Shown here piece after piece: positions 33,801 through 45,403 of a DNA stretch of 64,000 nucleotides (positions are counted from its first letter, which is position 1; each line of letters starts with the position of its first letter). Source of the DNA: Hemicordylus capensis (Eukaryota; Chordata; Lepidosauria; Squamata; Cordylidae); the NCBI RefSeq assembly GCF_027244095.1, contig NC_069657.1, positions 144,270,857-144,334,856 on the forward strand, written 5' to 3'. A program made the translations under genes and the position numbers. A model generated the notes under the pieces. It saw only the letters and a list, made by a program, of their open reading frames with translations, was not told the origin of the DNA and did no database searches.

Positions 33801-35474
33801 CAGGCTTTCTGCTGCTATCAAGGGGGACTGGGGTTCCCCCCCTATAAAGGAGGGGGGAAATGGGGAGGGTGGAAAGTAGGTAGTCCCACCACCTACCACC
33901 TGCAGCTGCACATCTCTTGCCACCCCAGCCATACAAGTGGCCGTCTGCCCAGAAGCACTATGCATCATTGCACCCCAGCAGGGGCCCCTCTCTTGGATCA
34001 CCCCCCCCCATTCATGTGTGGTTGTGTCCCTAACAGAATGATGCCCCTTGCAGGGCAATCCATGCCCTTGTCCTGTGTCGTTGTCCTGTGCACCCCCTAC
34101 ATATGTGGCCTGGCATAGGGAAGATGTTGTCTTCTCAACAGCTGTGCACCAACATCATTTCCCATTGTTGGAGTCCTGGGCATATGTAAGGTGGGGGCAG
34201 ATGGGGTGTCAGTGCTCCAACAGCAAGGGCAGTTTTCTTCTGATGTTGAAGCAAAGATTTTGCTGTTGTCAAAAGCTGGGGGCACAGTTGGCCATTGCTG
34301 TGCTCTCCCCACAGCATCTTGGAATTAGTTTTCTGCTGTCAAAGTGCCACCAGGCTAATGTGAGGCAGCTGAATTGCTGTGGGCAGCCACTGTGGAGGCT
34401 GCACAGTTCACTTTCAAGACATCCCCCACCTGCAGGTCCACTCTACAATGGAGTGTGGCTGAGTGTTGGTGTTTAGACAGTGATGGGGGAGAAGGCCCCA
34501 TCACCCGGCTGCTGCACTTCCCATTGTCCTCCCCATGCATGTGCCTCACTATTGTTGGGAACGTTTCTTATTAACTGTAGCACCAGTGGGGATGCTTTGA
34601 TGAGTGGCTTGGTATGTGAGAGGAACCCTGTCTTGCTCTAAGAATAGGGCACAGTTGTAGAGCCATTGGTCTTCCAAGGCCACACTTTGGCATGCCTGCA
34701 CCCTGCCTTGTTACTCCCTTCAAGCAGTCAATGAATCTGTCATCAGTGCCCTCTCCAGTTGTCCTTGGTGGTATCTATTGCCCTGAAGCTTTGTTTAAAG
34801 TACTCTACTGCACTATCAGGGAATGTCTGCAGTAGATATTCTTGCTGAGGCTTTGAGGGCATAAGGGCAATGTCCCTGCACCTGACCCTATCCCACTATG
34901 CATGAAGTAGTTGCCTGGCCACAGCCACACAGTCCAGTCCTGCATGAGCATGCACGCGATGGATGGCCCATTGCATATACCTACCCTGATTGCCAGTCAT
35001 GTGACCACTGGCGTTTCATAGCCCACAACCTCTAGTTTCATGTGGATGCATAGCTGCTTCAAACAACTATGCAGTCCCAGCAATCTTCCACTGCCACAAC
35101 AACTGGTGGCACTAGCACAGCCAGAGTCACGAGGAGCAGTCAAGCTGGGGATGCCTTGAGAAAGGTCCATGCAAAGCTTGGATGGATGTGGAGACTGGGA
35201 TCTTTGTGCAACTGTAGACAAGCAACAGAATAGAGGCCCAAATGCAGAACTAGTTTTGTAACGAGGCAACCTGCAAATGGATCTCCAACCAAATGACTCT
35301 ACAGGGATACCATCGCACTGCCAACCGTTGCTTGTTCACTCACTCGCCCACTACCGCTCCTCTCCCCTATTTGCATATGGAATCCCCACTGCCCAATCAC
35401 CACGGTGCTTCTGCTCTGTTACCTCCATTAGTAAGGAACGGTGTGAGTGGGGCTTGCCATGTATGACCTTAGCA
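33801..35474. other. GC-richer arm segment, possibly DNA-transposon derived
   Basis: 33850-34700 pairs with 50240-51400, and 35240-35335 with 48232-48335. In the right arm that end adjoins a Harbinger transposase relic, so the whole block may be the flank or a deleted derivative of such an element. 34712-35240 is present only here. No open frame has a domain I recognise. A bare target site that a solo LTR fills in the right arm lies at 34679-34683. Confidence 0.35.
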
Positions 35475-35589
35475 TATTATATATATAGATAATAGTAGTA
35501 GTAGTAGTAATGTTTATTTCAGTCACTGACTAACAAATACAGAAAAGAAAAAAGAAAAAGAACAAATCGTTCTAGTAAGAACTAATCAG
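35475..35589. other. Simple AT repeats and a short LINE-like tail
   Basis: A TAG triplet run (35490-35508) is followed by aatgtttatttcagtcactg and actaacaaatac. This resembles the inverse of the LINE end at 36520-36570 and that at 61305. Confidence 0.35.
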
Positions 35590-36290
35590 CCTACATTCCC
35601 TTCACTGTCTCTACATCTGGACTAAATTTGGTGCAAATCGAGGTCCACAAGTTAGATCTCTTGTGCCTCAAATGTTCATGTGTCATTTTGGATCGGGGTA
35701 GATGTCATCATTACAAACCATTTTGTATCGGGGTAGATGTCATCATTACAAACTGCACCATTGAGGTGTCCCTGCATGTCACTCACTACAGCTGTTCCAA
35801 ATTTGGTTCAAATCGGTTGAACAGTCCTCAAGTTAGTGCACTTTGGCTTCAAATGTTTATGCTTCTGCCATCTTGATTCAGGGTGGATGACATCATCACA
35901 AACTACACGAATGAGATGTCCCTGTGTGTCACTCACTGCAACTGTACCTAATGTGGTTCAAATAAGATAGTCAGTCCACAAGTTAGCCCACTTGTGCCTC
36001 AGATGTTCACACATCCATCATCTTGGATTGGGGTCGAAGACATCATCACAAACTACACCATTGAGGTGTACCTATGTGTTCCTAAAGCTGCAGCCAATTT
36101 GGTTCAAATCGGTTAAGCGGTTCACAGGTTAGCCCACTTGCTCCTCAAAAGTTTACGTATCCTCCATCTTGAATCAGCGTGGATGAGATCATCACAAACT
36201 ATGCCATTGAGGTGTCCGTGTGTGTCACTCACTGCAACTGTACCCAGTTTGGTTCAAATAGGTTAGGCAGTCCACAAATTAGCCTGCTTA
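35590..36290. repeat. Tandem array, about five units of ~148 bp
   Basis: Units carry in order: gatgacatcatcacaaacta, caccattgaggtgtccctgt, gtcactcactgcaactgtac, tttggttcaaatcggtta, cagtccacaagttagcccac, ttgtgcctcaaatgttc, ccatcttggattgggg. The gatgacatc landmark recurs at about 35737, 35886, 36036 and 36182, spacing 149, 150 and 146. The first unit has a local 36-bp repeat at 35686-35750. A degraded single unit on the minus strand at 45670-45735 shows that the unit is also dispersed. Confidence 0.85.
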
Positions 36291-37960
36291 TTATTTATTT
36301 ATTTATCTATTTATTTATTACATTTATAAACCGCCCCATCCAGAGGCTCTGGGCTGTGTACAACAACTTTTAAAAAGACATAAAACCCACAATTAAAACA
36401 ATGCTAAAATAAATAAATAAAAACAATTCAAAAATGATTAAAACTATTTAAAACCAATTAAAATACTAATAAGGACACTGATATTATTTCTGTTATGGCC
36501 AGGTTTTGTTATATTATTTGTAAAATACGTACTGGTTTATTGTAAATGTTTGCTGGTCAATGACCGAATAAACTTATAACTAACCAATTAAAATAAATTT
36601 AAAAACAACAACACTTTACAAGCCTTGGAAGGCCAGGCCAAATAAATAGGTTTTTAGGGCTCTCTTAAAGGCCGACAGCGAGCCTAAACTGCGGATATCT
36701 GCTGGGAGTGCATTCCATAGACCAGGAGCAGCTACAGAAAAGACCCAGTTCCGAGTTGCCATCAGATTTACTCGTGGTAACTGGAGATGGACCTCTCCAG
36801 ATGACCTCAATGAGCGATGGGGATCATACCAAAGAGGGCGCTCTCTAAGGTAACCCAGACCCAAGCAGTTCAGAGCTTTAAAGGTCATAACCAGCACTTT
36901 GTATTTCACCCGGAAACATATCGGCAGCCAGTGCAGCTGTTTTATGACAGGCATAATATGGTCTCTCCGGGTTACCCCAGAGACCAATCTGGCTGCCGCA
37001 TTTTGAACTAACTGAAGCTTCCAAACTATGTACAAAGGCAGTCACATGTAGAGTGCATTGCAGTAGTTGAGTCTGGAGGTTACCAGCTGATGCACCACTG
37101 TTTTGAGATCATTCTTTTCAAGGAATGGATGCAGCTGTTGAATCAGCAGAAGCTGATAGAAAGCGCTCCTGGCCATAGCCTCCACCTGAGATACCATGGT
37201 GAGGTCTGAATCCAAGAGCACTCCCAAGCTGTGTACCTGTTCCTTCTGGGGGAGTGTAACCCCATCCAGCACAGGGAGATCTAACTCATCCCTTAAATTC
37301 CAATCCCCCACAATGAGCACCTCCGTCTTGCTTGGATTCAGCTTCAATTTGTTACCCCTCATCCAGCCCATTACTGCCTGTAGGCAGGCATTTAAGGAGT
37401 TAATGCCATTTCCTGATGATGAAGATGAAGATGATAAGGAGACATAGATTTGGATGTCATCAGCATACTGATAACACCCTGCACCAAATCTGATGACCTC
37501 ACCCAGAGGTCTCATGTAAATATTAAAAAGCATTGTAGATAAAATGGAGCCCTGAGGGACTCCATATAATAGCTCCCATTTTAAAGAGGAACTGTCACCA
37601 AGCTCCACCATCTGGAATCTGCCTGAGAGATAGGAGCAGAACCACTGCTAAGCAGTGCCTCTTATCCCCAGTTCTCCCAGGCAATCCAGAAGGATACCAT
37701 GGTCGATGGTATTGAACGCCACCGAGAGATCCAAAAGAACCAAGAGAGTCACACTCCCTCTGTCGATTCCCCAGTAAAGGTCATCCATCAGGCTGACCAA
37801 GGCAGACTCAACCCCATAGCCTACTCTAAAGCCATTTGAAATGTGTCTAGATAATTGGTTTCCTCCAAAACCGCCTGGAGCTGCTTAGCCACCCCTCTCT
37901 CAATCACCTTGACCAACCATGCAAGATTGGAGACCAGCCTATAACTGTAGCCCACACAAA
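36291..37960 (-). mobile_element. L2 LINE, nearly open reverse transcriptase
   Basis: The least decayed L2 here. On the minus strand 37611-37042 reads YGVPQGSILSTMLFNIYMRP, LGEVIRFGAGCYQYADDIQI (YADD catalytic motif), KLKLNPSKTEVLIVG and LPVLDGVTLPQKEQVHSLGV to CNALYM. One TGA in place of a glycine codon then separates it from 37035-36616 ([40 protein letters not shown]). The upstream part to 37960 is frame-broken. The 3' UTR with taaataaataaa motifs runs to 36291. It is 5' truncated with no endonuclease domain, so it cannot move on its own. Confidence 0.9.
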
Positions 37961-38460
37961 CACAGAGCTGGGCAGCAATAGCATCTGACTGAGGGAGGAT
38001 CCTTCAGTGCACTGCACTCCTGGCACGGTGCATTGAGGGATGCTGGAGGACTTCTTCCTATGGTACCCTGCTCTGCCACTAGCTGCAGTGCAGCTCATGT
38101 GCTGTACGAGCTGCAGAGCCTGTACACAGCAATCAGTTTTGTGGGGGGAGGCAGGCAGGAGCCTGTCCATGTGAAGCCCCAGGAGGGTGCTTGCCCCCTT
38201 GCCCCCCACTCTAGAGCCACCCTTGGCTGGCCTTCCCAGCAACAGGAAAGTTGAGGTTGGAATGCCAGGTGGGTGGGGAGGGCAGGTGTTCTTATCCTCT
38301 TCCCCATGTGAAGGTCACATCTGGGGGAAAATATTGTATGAAATGGTCCACAGCTTCCCAAGCTTTGCTAGGCTAGTTTAAGAACTTTTAAAAATACAGG
38401 GTTAGGTTGGATTGTGTGATGTGTTGGCAAGCCCATCACATGATTAAAAGCAAGGATGTT
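37961..38460. other. Dispersed repeat similar to 27.0 kb; no gene
   Basis: 37960-38130 resembles 26990-27180 (acagagctgggcagcaa, gggatgctggaggacttc). Open frames around 38187-38381 show no domain. Confidence 0.4.
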
Positions 38461-39490
38461 TGTAGTTATCAGCCACCCCTTCCCCTAAAGAGTTAACCAG
38501 AAGTGAACCTTGTCTTGACTAACAGGCTGGTGAACTCCAGGTCTCAGCCAATCAGCACACCAGGTGGCTGGGACGTAGAGAGCTGTTGCCAGGAAGAAGG
38601 GGGTTCTTTGTTAGAATAAGCTAGGCTGGAGGTGCTCTGGAGGACATGTGCCCATGGAGGATAGCTGCAGGAGAATGACTCTATAGATCCTTGAAAGACA
38701 GGAGGGCAGGAAGCTTGAATTCTCATCAGGAGATTGGTGAGTTCAAGGAAAGGAAGCTTAGGCTTTGGCTTCAGGAAGATTAATTCAGGGGAAGGTTTGT
38801 TTAGTCAGACTTTGCATTAGAAGTTATATTTCTTTGGTGTGTGTACTTTGTCATATTCCAGATACTGTTTTAATATAGTTTACCTGCACCGTAATTGAAA
38901 TAAGAAAGACTACCCTACGCCTATTCTACCTAGGGTATTGCAAAATACTCTATAAACATTTTAAGCATGCATTAAGACAACCTATTTTTGTAATCTTACC
39001 AAGTATTCTTAGCTGTATCTAAAAGCTGAGAAAGCCTCAGACAAAAGCAGTCTGTAGTAATTGAATAAAACTGTTTTTATTTCTTTTCTTTTTACAAGAC
39101 TCTTCGAGTTGGTTTTATTCTCAGGAAAAGGAAAAGCGGGGGCCAAAGGGGGATTTATCTGGTGGAAACATGTCCTTAAATGTTTAGCAGCTATCTGTTT
39201 TCTCACCATGTGTAGGCTTGCACATGGAAGATTTTTGTACTTGTCCAAGAGTCAACTTAAGAGAGTTTTTCTTTCTGAGTTATCCTACCCCAAGCCGAGA
39301 GAGTTTCTGTAGACAAAGGGGTGGTGGCGGCAGCCTTTGAACTTACTGATAATTCAGAAGAGTTTTAGGAGAAGCCCAGCCAGGTAGCTCAGCAGGGATA
39401 ATTCAGCAGTTCTTTCCCTCATATGAGCTTGCTCTGAGACAAAGGCTCTAATCTGCTACAATGTTCAACCCCCATGATCCACCCACCACA
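38461..39490 (+). mobile_element. Solo LTR-like fossil, first copy
   Basis: About 1.03 kb, starting TGTAGTTATCAGCC and ending CCACCCACCACA, homologous along its length to 48362-50253 without that copy's nested LINE. It has LTR-type signals: CCAAT near 38549 and AATAAA near 39064. No internal retroviral genes adjoin it, and no clear flanking duplication remains. It is an old LTR remnant; the family is not determined. Confidence 0.65.
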
Positions 39491-39711
39491 CCATTCTGCT
39501 CCACATAATCATATTGGAGGAGGGAAATGTCTGAATTGTCCCTACGCATGTGTTTCAAATAGTCCATTAAAATACACACCCTCACTTTTAAAAATTGCCT
39601 TAAAGTAGTGTTTATACCATGGTTTGGACATTCCACATTATGTGCAGCAAAATGTCATGCTAGGTAAAACTAGCTCTGTGTGAAACTTGAATAAACAACT
39701 GATGCTGTGAA

Positions 39712-39908
39712 CAGAGGTGCTCTTACCCCTGGACTTTCGGGTTGAAGTCCAGGGCCCCCACAGCCCCTGGGGCTCCCTCAAATCTTCTTTAGTCCGTCCC
39801 GGGTGGTGTGGTCACCTGGTGGAGCATGATGATGCTTAATTTGCAGGGGAGTGGGGACCTCCAAAGGCCTTTAGGTCCAGGTTCCAAAATTAGCTAGGTG
39901 CACCTCTG
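39712..39908. mobile_element. hAT MITE with perfect 8-bp TSD
   Basis: 197 bp from CAGAGGTGCTCTTACCCC to CTAGGTGCACCTCTG, flanked by identical gctgtgaa (39704-39711 and 39909-39916). Larger relatives lie at 52846-53287 and 57838-58445. Non-coding. Confidence 0.9.
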
Positions 39909-40025
39909 GCTGTGAAACTTAAATATGCCCTCCCCATGTGCCATGTTCCCCATACTGAGTACTGACCCTGCCCTCCAAAATGCTTGCTATTTATTTCATA
40001 AGATGAATAAATTGACATTCTTTAA

Positions 40026-41170
40026 TAGGGATGTGCAAAACATTCCGACAATGAAACATTTCAACTCGAAACAAGCCATTCCAAGTGTTTTGAGCTCAAA
40101 AGAGAATACCTTTTAAATAAAGGGCCTGTTTCAAGCTCAGGGCAGAAAAATCCAGTTTTGACATTTTAGATGCCTATTTCCCCCTTGCTTATTGGCTTTT
40201 GATCTCCTTGCTTCTTGGTTAGCTTGTTATCATAGAAATCAAGAGTTGTCATGGACAGCTTTGCCCCCATTGGCTCGGTGGAGGGAGGAATCTCCCAATG
40301 CATCTGAAGGAACTGGGAGGCAGAGAGAGCCCTTATAATGCGCCTCTCTTGAAGCGGATACATCAAGAGAGGAGGAAGGAATCAAGGAAGGTTTGATTTT
40401 GTGGGTTTTTATTTCTTTTCTCAGAACTGAGTATAATATGCTGTGCAATTGCTTCTATAACTGGATTGTTTTACGGGATCTCAGATTGACAATGGCAGAA
40501 CATGGGTGCATGCCAGTGCCTTCACTGAGTTGTGGTTTGTTTTGTTTGGGAGATAGTGTTGTGGCAATAAATGGATAGTGTAAGCTCTCTCTCTCTCTCA
40601 TTTCTTGGTGATTACTGTGATAAGCTTCATGTCTGTCCTTGAGACTAACTTGTGCTCCACTCACTGCTCTGGTCTGCTCTGCAATCTGCACTGCAAGCTG
40701 TACTCAGTCAAAATGTGGCTGAAATTGCTCTAGTTGAGCTTATGGCTATGCTTGCTGCTAAGGGTGCTGCTGTGGCAGCTGTTGCAATGCTAGGCAGTAA
40801 GGAGTCATAATTGTGTGTGAGAGAGCAACTTACCCATGATATTACAGCAGAACAGGCACTGTGGCTGGCAGTGGATTCCAGGTCAGTGATTCTTTTTTTG
40901 GTCATTTTTGGACTGTGTTTGAAATGTGTGTTGTTTTGTGTTGGAAGGGACAGATCCCTTTTACTGTGTGCTTCAAATCTACAATATATTTCAAAGCAAG
41001 ATTGCAAAATGCATTGCAAACTGGAGTGCAAAACCTGTGTGCGGTGCACTCTGAATGCAGCTTGTTCCAGCCATAGGGAACAATAGGGAATTCAATGTGG
41101 CTTGTGTGGTAGGGCATGATGGGTGCTACCTACCACCCACCCACCCAACCACAAAAGAAATGAGCAAGTG
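40026..41170. mobile_element. hAT-family element, left end kept
   Basis: It begins TAGGGATGTGCAAAACATT, with repeated aaac/gttt motifs (gaaacatttcaactcgaaac). Towards 41060-41150 it has the ccatagggaacaataggg and gtggtagggcatgatgggtg signature of the shared interior unit. The right end is not found. The middle (40150-41040) is unassigned and has a CT run at 40588-40600. Confidence 0.45.
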
Positions 41171-41364
41171 GGCTGTAAAAGAACCCTGCTGGAGTGTGAG
41201 CAGTTTTACTCACTCACCCCTGCTCCAGTGCGGTGTCTGGGAGTTGCTGCCACCACTTTCTGCTTTCAGGGAGAACTCAAGTCTGGGTCTGAATCAACTT
41301 TTGGAGGACCCCCACTGTCTTCGCAGAGCGAGAGCCAGGATTAGTTCATCCCTTCAGGTAAGTT
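41171..41364. other. Intergenic, no gene
   Basis: I see nothing to annotate here. Confidence 0.4.
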
Positions 41365-41960
41365 TCCTTTAAGTAACTCAACCAAGTGGTCGTCAGCTCA
41401 TGGGGAGGTGCCACTCCAGAGCCTCTGAGCAAAGCACACAAGAGGTGAGATTGTTCTCTCTAAAAGATTACTTTATTAATCTACAGGAACCAAGGTGAGG
41501 AAGGGGAACAGGTAGGCATTAGGAAAATAAAGCAAAAGTCATCTCTAAGTCCTAACATATTCTAAAGTCTACAGCAAAGCACTTATATATCTCGATGAAG
41601 GATGGTCCGGCAAGTAGATGGAAAATAGTTGACATCCTAACAAAAGCAACAGACAACTTTTAAAGAGTTTCTTAGGTAAAGCACCTGGAAGGCAGTGAGC
41701 CCCTTCCACCAATCAGAGCCTGGCCATGAGGGCTCAGATTGACAGCTCCTCAGCCAATGAGGAGGAGAGATGCCTCGCTGGGTAGAAGCAATTGTGGGGC
41801 TGACACCTGTCCGTAGTTCACAGAGTTTTCCATTTACCATCACCACAGGGGAGGTGTGGTGCAAAGTGTCAATTTCTCTTCCGTTAGACAGGATTAGGGG
41901 ATTGGTGAATTGGGGATTGGGCTGGTAGCTGCTGTGCACATGATGCCCTCCTTTCAAGAT
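41365..41960 (-). mobile_element. Possible solo LTR, second family
   Basis: On the minus strand it has LTR-type order: two CCAAT-like sites (gctgaggagctgtcaatct and tgattggtgg region), a TATA-like box (gagatatataagtgctttg), then aataaagtaatc and a short downstream region. No internal genes and no defined duplication. If it is an LTR, it is a fossil and solitary. Confidence 0.42.
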
Positions 41961-42340
41961 GATGGAGGCTAATTCTCATCATGCATGTGGTTCCTTGACA
42001 CTGGTGATTTTAAACAAATGTTTAACCTTTCCCCAAAGTTCCCATAGGAAAATCCTCATTTATATGCTGTATTTACCATGTACTTGTTTATACAGCACAG
42101 CACATTGGCTGTATTCCAATGTGCTCTCCATATATATGCATTTGTGAGGAAGGTTAGTGAATGGTTTCTCTCATTCATTCTCATTCTTCAAAAATTTAAA
42201 AATATCTAAATAATAATAAAAGTAAAATTGTTCTGGTTGTTAAGCAGTGATTCATCTGTACTAGTCTCTTTGGATGTTTGCTTTATGTGCTTAAAGAGTA
42301 ATAGAAAAATGACTTCAATGTAGTTGCTTCCAGGCGTGGG
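41961..42340. other. Intergenic, no gene
   Basis: AT-rich, with aaaatttaaaaatatctaa and similar. Nothing recognised. Confidence 0.4.
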
Positions 42341-42845
42341 CTGTGAATTAGGTTGTGCATTTTGTGGTTTTTTTCTGTTTTGTTTTTGGCCCAAATCCAA
42401 AACACCCTCGTTTTGTTCTTTGTTCGAAATCAGCCAATCCGAAACACCCCAATTTTGTCCTTTGTTCGAAATTGCAAAATCTGAATCCGAAACGTTTTGG
42501 ATTTTGAAAAATGGCCCTGGGGAAAAACTAGTGGGTGGCGGTGGTAGTGCCCAATGGGTGGAAACTACCACCCACATTTCAGAAGAATTGGGCAAAGGGC
42601 TGATTTTTGATGAATTTTTGAAATATAGGATTTTTCCCATAGGGAAGAATGGAGGTTTCAGCAAAAGTATAGCTTTATGTTGGGGGGAAAGGGGTGGCCC
42701 AGAGAAGAGTAGGGTGGGTGGTAGTGCCCAGTGGGGGCAAGGAATCTCCCAGAATTATTTCAAAGGAATTGGGCAAAGGGCTGATTTTTAAAGATGTTAT
42801 GGAGTTTGCGCGTCTGTAAAGTTCTTCCCCATAGGGAATGATGGA

Positions 42846-44147
42846 CCTCATAAGAACAGCCCTGCTGGATCAGGCCCAAGGCCCATCTAGTCCAGCATCC
42901 TGTTTCTCACAGTGGCCCACCAGGTGCTGCTGGAAGCCACAGGCAGGAGTTGAGGGCGTGCCCTCTCTCCTGCCATTACTCCAATGCAACTGGTTCTCAG
43001 AGCCATCCTGCCTTTTGAGACTGGAGGTGGCCCACAGCCCTCTGACTAGTAGCAATTGATGGATCTCTCCTCCATGAAGTTATCCAAAGCCCTCTTAAAG
43101 CCATCCAGGTTGTTGGCTGTCACAACGTCCTGTGGAAGAGAGTTCCACAAGTGGATCGTGCGTTGTGTGAAAAAGTACTTCCGTTTGTTGGTCCTAGATC
43201 TCCTGGCAATCAATTTCATGGAGTGACCCCTGGTTCTAGTGTTGTGTGAGAGGGAAAAGAATTTCTCTCTCCAAGTTCTCCAGACTATGCATGATTTTAT
43301 AAACCTCTATCAGGTCTCCCCGCAGTCCTCTTTTTTCTAAGCTAAAAAGCCCCAGGTGTTATAGAAAGGTGCCTCATAAGAAAGGTGCTCTAGGCCCCTG
43401 ATCATCTTGGTTGCCCTCTTCTGCATCTTTTCCAGTTCTACAATGTCCTTTTTAAGATGTGGTGACAGAATTGTACGCAGTACTCCAAGTGTGGTCGCAC
43501 CATAGTTTTGTATAAGGCCATTATAATATTAGCCGTTTTATTTTCAATCCCCTTTCTAATGATCCCTAGCATTGAATTTGCCTTTTTTACAGCTGCTGCA
43601 CATTGAGTCGACACTTTCAACGAGCTGCCCACCACGACCCCAAGATTCCTCTCCTGGTCCGTCACCGACAGCTCGGATCCCATCAGCATATACTTGAAGT
43701 TGAGGTTTTTCATCCCAATGTGCATCAATTTACACTTGCTAACATTGAACTGCATTTGCCATTTTGTCGCCCACTCCCCCAGTTTGGAGAGATCCTTTTG
43801 GAGCTGCTCACAATCCGTTTTGGATTTCACTACCCGGAAGAGTTTGGTATCATCTGCGAATTTGGCCACCTTGCTACTTCTAGATCATTTATGAATCAAT
43901 TAAAAAGCACCGGTCCCAGTATAGATCCCTGGGGGACCCCACTTCTTACTTCCCTGCATTGTGAAAACTCTCCATTTATATCTACCCTCTGTTTCCTGTC
44001 TCTCAGCCTGTTAGCAATCTACACATGTACCTGTCCCCTTATTCCATGACTGCTACGTTTCCTCGGGAGTCTTTGATGAGGAACTTTGTCAAAAGCTTTT
44101 TGGAAGTCCAGGTATACTATGTCAACTGGATCCTCCATAATTCCTGC
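42846..44147 (-). mobile_element. CR1 LINE nested in the hAT element, with 3' end
   Basis: On the minus strand: a front segment around 44100 (tggacttccaaaaagctttt gacaaag), a FADDTKLFRVVKSKTDCEQ segment, QFNVSKCKLMHIGMKNLNF, MGSELSVTDQERNLGVVVGS, NSMLGIIRKGIENKTANIIM, HLEYCVQF, SHNTRTRGHSMKL, and the 3' UTR ending aggatgctggactagatggg and ccagcagggctgttc. It lacks only the 5' half. It has few breaks, so it is a younger copy. Confidence 0.9.
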
Positions 44148-44201
44148 CCCATAACTGCACTTGGGGGGCACCAGGGTGGCCCAGAGCGAGTGGTGGAGTA
44201 G

Positions 44202-44443
44202 AGCACATAGGGTGCCAACCACCCCTATGGTTTGCTACCCCATGGGGTACTGGGTTCTGTTGTTTCTGAGATGTTTGAGTGTAGATTCAGATTATCTGGT
44301 AGCATATGAGAGTTGATTCATGGTTTGTCATTGAAAATCTCATATGCTACCAGAGAATCTATACTCAGAACACCTCAGAAACAACAGAACCCAGCACCCC
44401 ATAGGTTAGCAACCCATGGGGGTGGTTGGCACCCTATATGCAC
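44202..44443. repeat. Large inverted repeat at the centre of the foldback hAT
   Basis: Arms of about 105 bp (44202-44311 and 44335-44443) share gggtgccaaccacccc, tactgggttctgttgtttct and tctggtagcatatgaga with their inverses, around a short spacer. The same centre occurs at 55090-55315, so it is a family feature. Confidence 0.85.
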
Positions 44444-45187
44444 TGCCACCCAACCCACTGTTTTGCCCCTCAGGCCCCCTTTCTGCCCCAAATCTGCCCC
44501 AAAGACATGTCAACTTCAGAAATTCTTTTAAAATCAGCCCTTTCCCCAATGCCTTTGGAATCTGGGTGGCAGCAGGCACCCATTGGGGCACTACTACCTG
44601 AACCACTCTTCTGCCCCTAAAGCCCCCTTTCTGCCCCGAATCCACTCCAAATAACATCAACATCACACATCAACAACAGCAGAGCTTTGGAAAAAATCGT
44701 GCAGATTTCCAAAGGTCAAGCACATCCACATCCCTCCCGAGAAATGCAACTGATCTACACACAACAGTGTGAAACAACAACAATGTAATGCACACTGCCC
44801 CACTGGGCAATGAGGGTAAAATTTACCCTTAAATTTGCTTAAAAGGAATAAAGAGGCAATTGCCAGCGGATCAGCCCATGCTTTCGCTGGCCAGTCTGTG
44901 GGCTGGAAGGGCTGGAAATTCAAACAGATGTCAAAACTCAAAATGGAGACAGAAGGAGAAAGACTTTTTGCAATTGCAAAATGGAGTTCCAAAACAGCCG
45001 AAACAACAAAACATTTTGTATCTGAAACAGGGACGTTTTGTTTTGGCTACAAAATTTCCTGTTTAGAGCATTGGGTGTTTTGTTTTGGCTACAAAACAGC
45101 TGAAACGGCCTGTTTTGTGCACAAAACGTTTTGTATCCGCAACGAAACGCACATCCCTACTGTGACTGCTCCTCGGGGGGTGGGGGT

Positions 45188-45403
45188 GGCGGGAGGCATC
45201 TTTAAGTGCAAACTGAGCCCGTGCTCCATGCCGCCCAGCAGCCCCCGCAGCGAGGAATCGCCTCCGCCACTCACCTGGCTGCTGGTGGGGACTCGCCTCC
45301 GTGGTAGCCAGGTAAGTGGCAGAAGTGATTCCCCGCCACAGGGGCCGCTGGGTGGCACGGAGCATCGGCTCTGTTTACACTTAAAGAAGCCGCCCAACGC
45401 CCC
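45188..45403. repeat. GC-rich foldback, ~95-bp arms
   Basis: The left arm (ggcgggaggcatctttaagt, gcaaactgagcc, gtgctccatgccgcccagc, ccactcacctggctgc) is mirrored by the right arm (gtagccaggtaagtggc, gctgggtggcacggagcat, ctctgtttacacttaaagaa). It lies just outside the preceding hAT element. Open frames on both strands come from the palindrome. Confidence 0.75.

Larger units (their letters stand above)
27811..35335 (+). repeat. Left arm of an inverted duplication
   Basis: Collinear, in opposite orientation, with 48230-61285. Anchors from outside in: 27820-27916 pairs with 61185-61275; the OR copy 28850-29857 with 56082-57312; the CR1 tail 30110-30243 with 55670-55805; the L2 30485-31255 with 53925-54660; the 5S-like SINE 31262-31590 with 53570-53890; 32480-34700 with 50240-52720; 35240-35335 with 48232-48335. 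The arms differ by insertions and scattered substitutions, so the event is old. The outer homology stops near 27811 and the inner near 35335. Confidence 0.85.
42349..45159. mobile_element. Foldback hAT element with 8-bp TSD and nested CR1
   Basis: The ends are TAGGTTGTGCA and TGCGTTTCG-complement/GCACATCCCTA, with flanks ctgtgaat (42341-42348) and ctgtgact (45160-45167), 7 of 8 identical. From each end inward come aaacgttttg-type repeats, then units with gtggtagtgcccaatgggtg, aattgggcaaagggctgatt and ccatagggaa..atgg. At the centre is a long inverted repeat (44202-44443). A CR1 is inserted in the left half (42846-44147). The element itself is about 1.5 kb and non-coding; a hAT transposase in trans would have moved it. 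Confidence 0.82.

Noticed and set aside
34048-34574. Open frames of 142 and 66 codons in the left arm, and 64 codons at 50364 in the right arm
   Set aside because: The arms are homologous here, but I saw no frame conserved across both and no known domain.
35590-36290. CRISPR-like array
   Set aside because: Units are long, diverged and contiguous with no alternating spacers, and the genome is a vertebrate.
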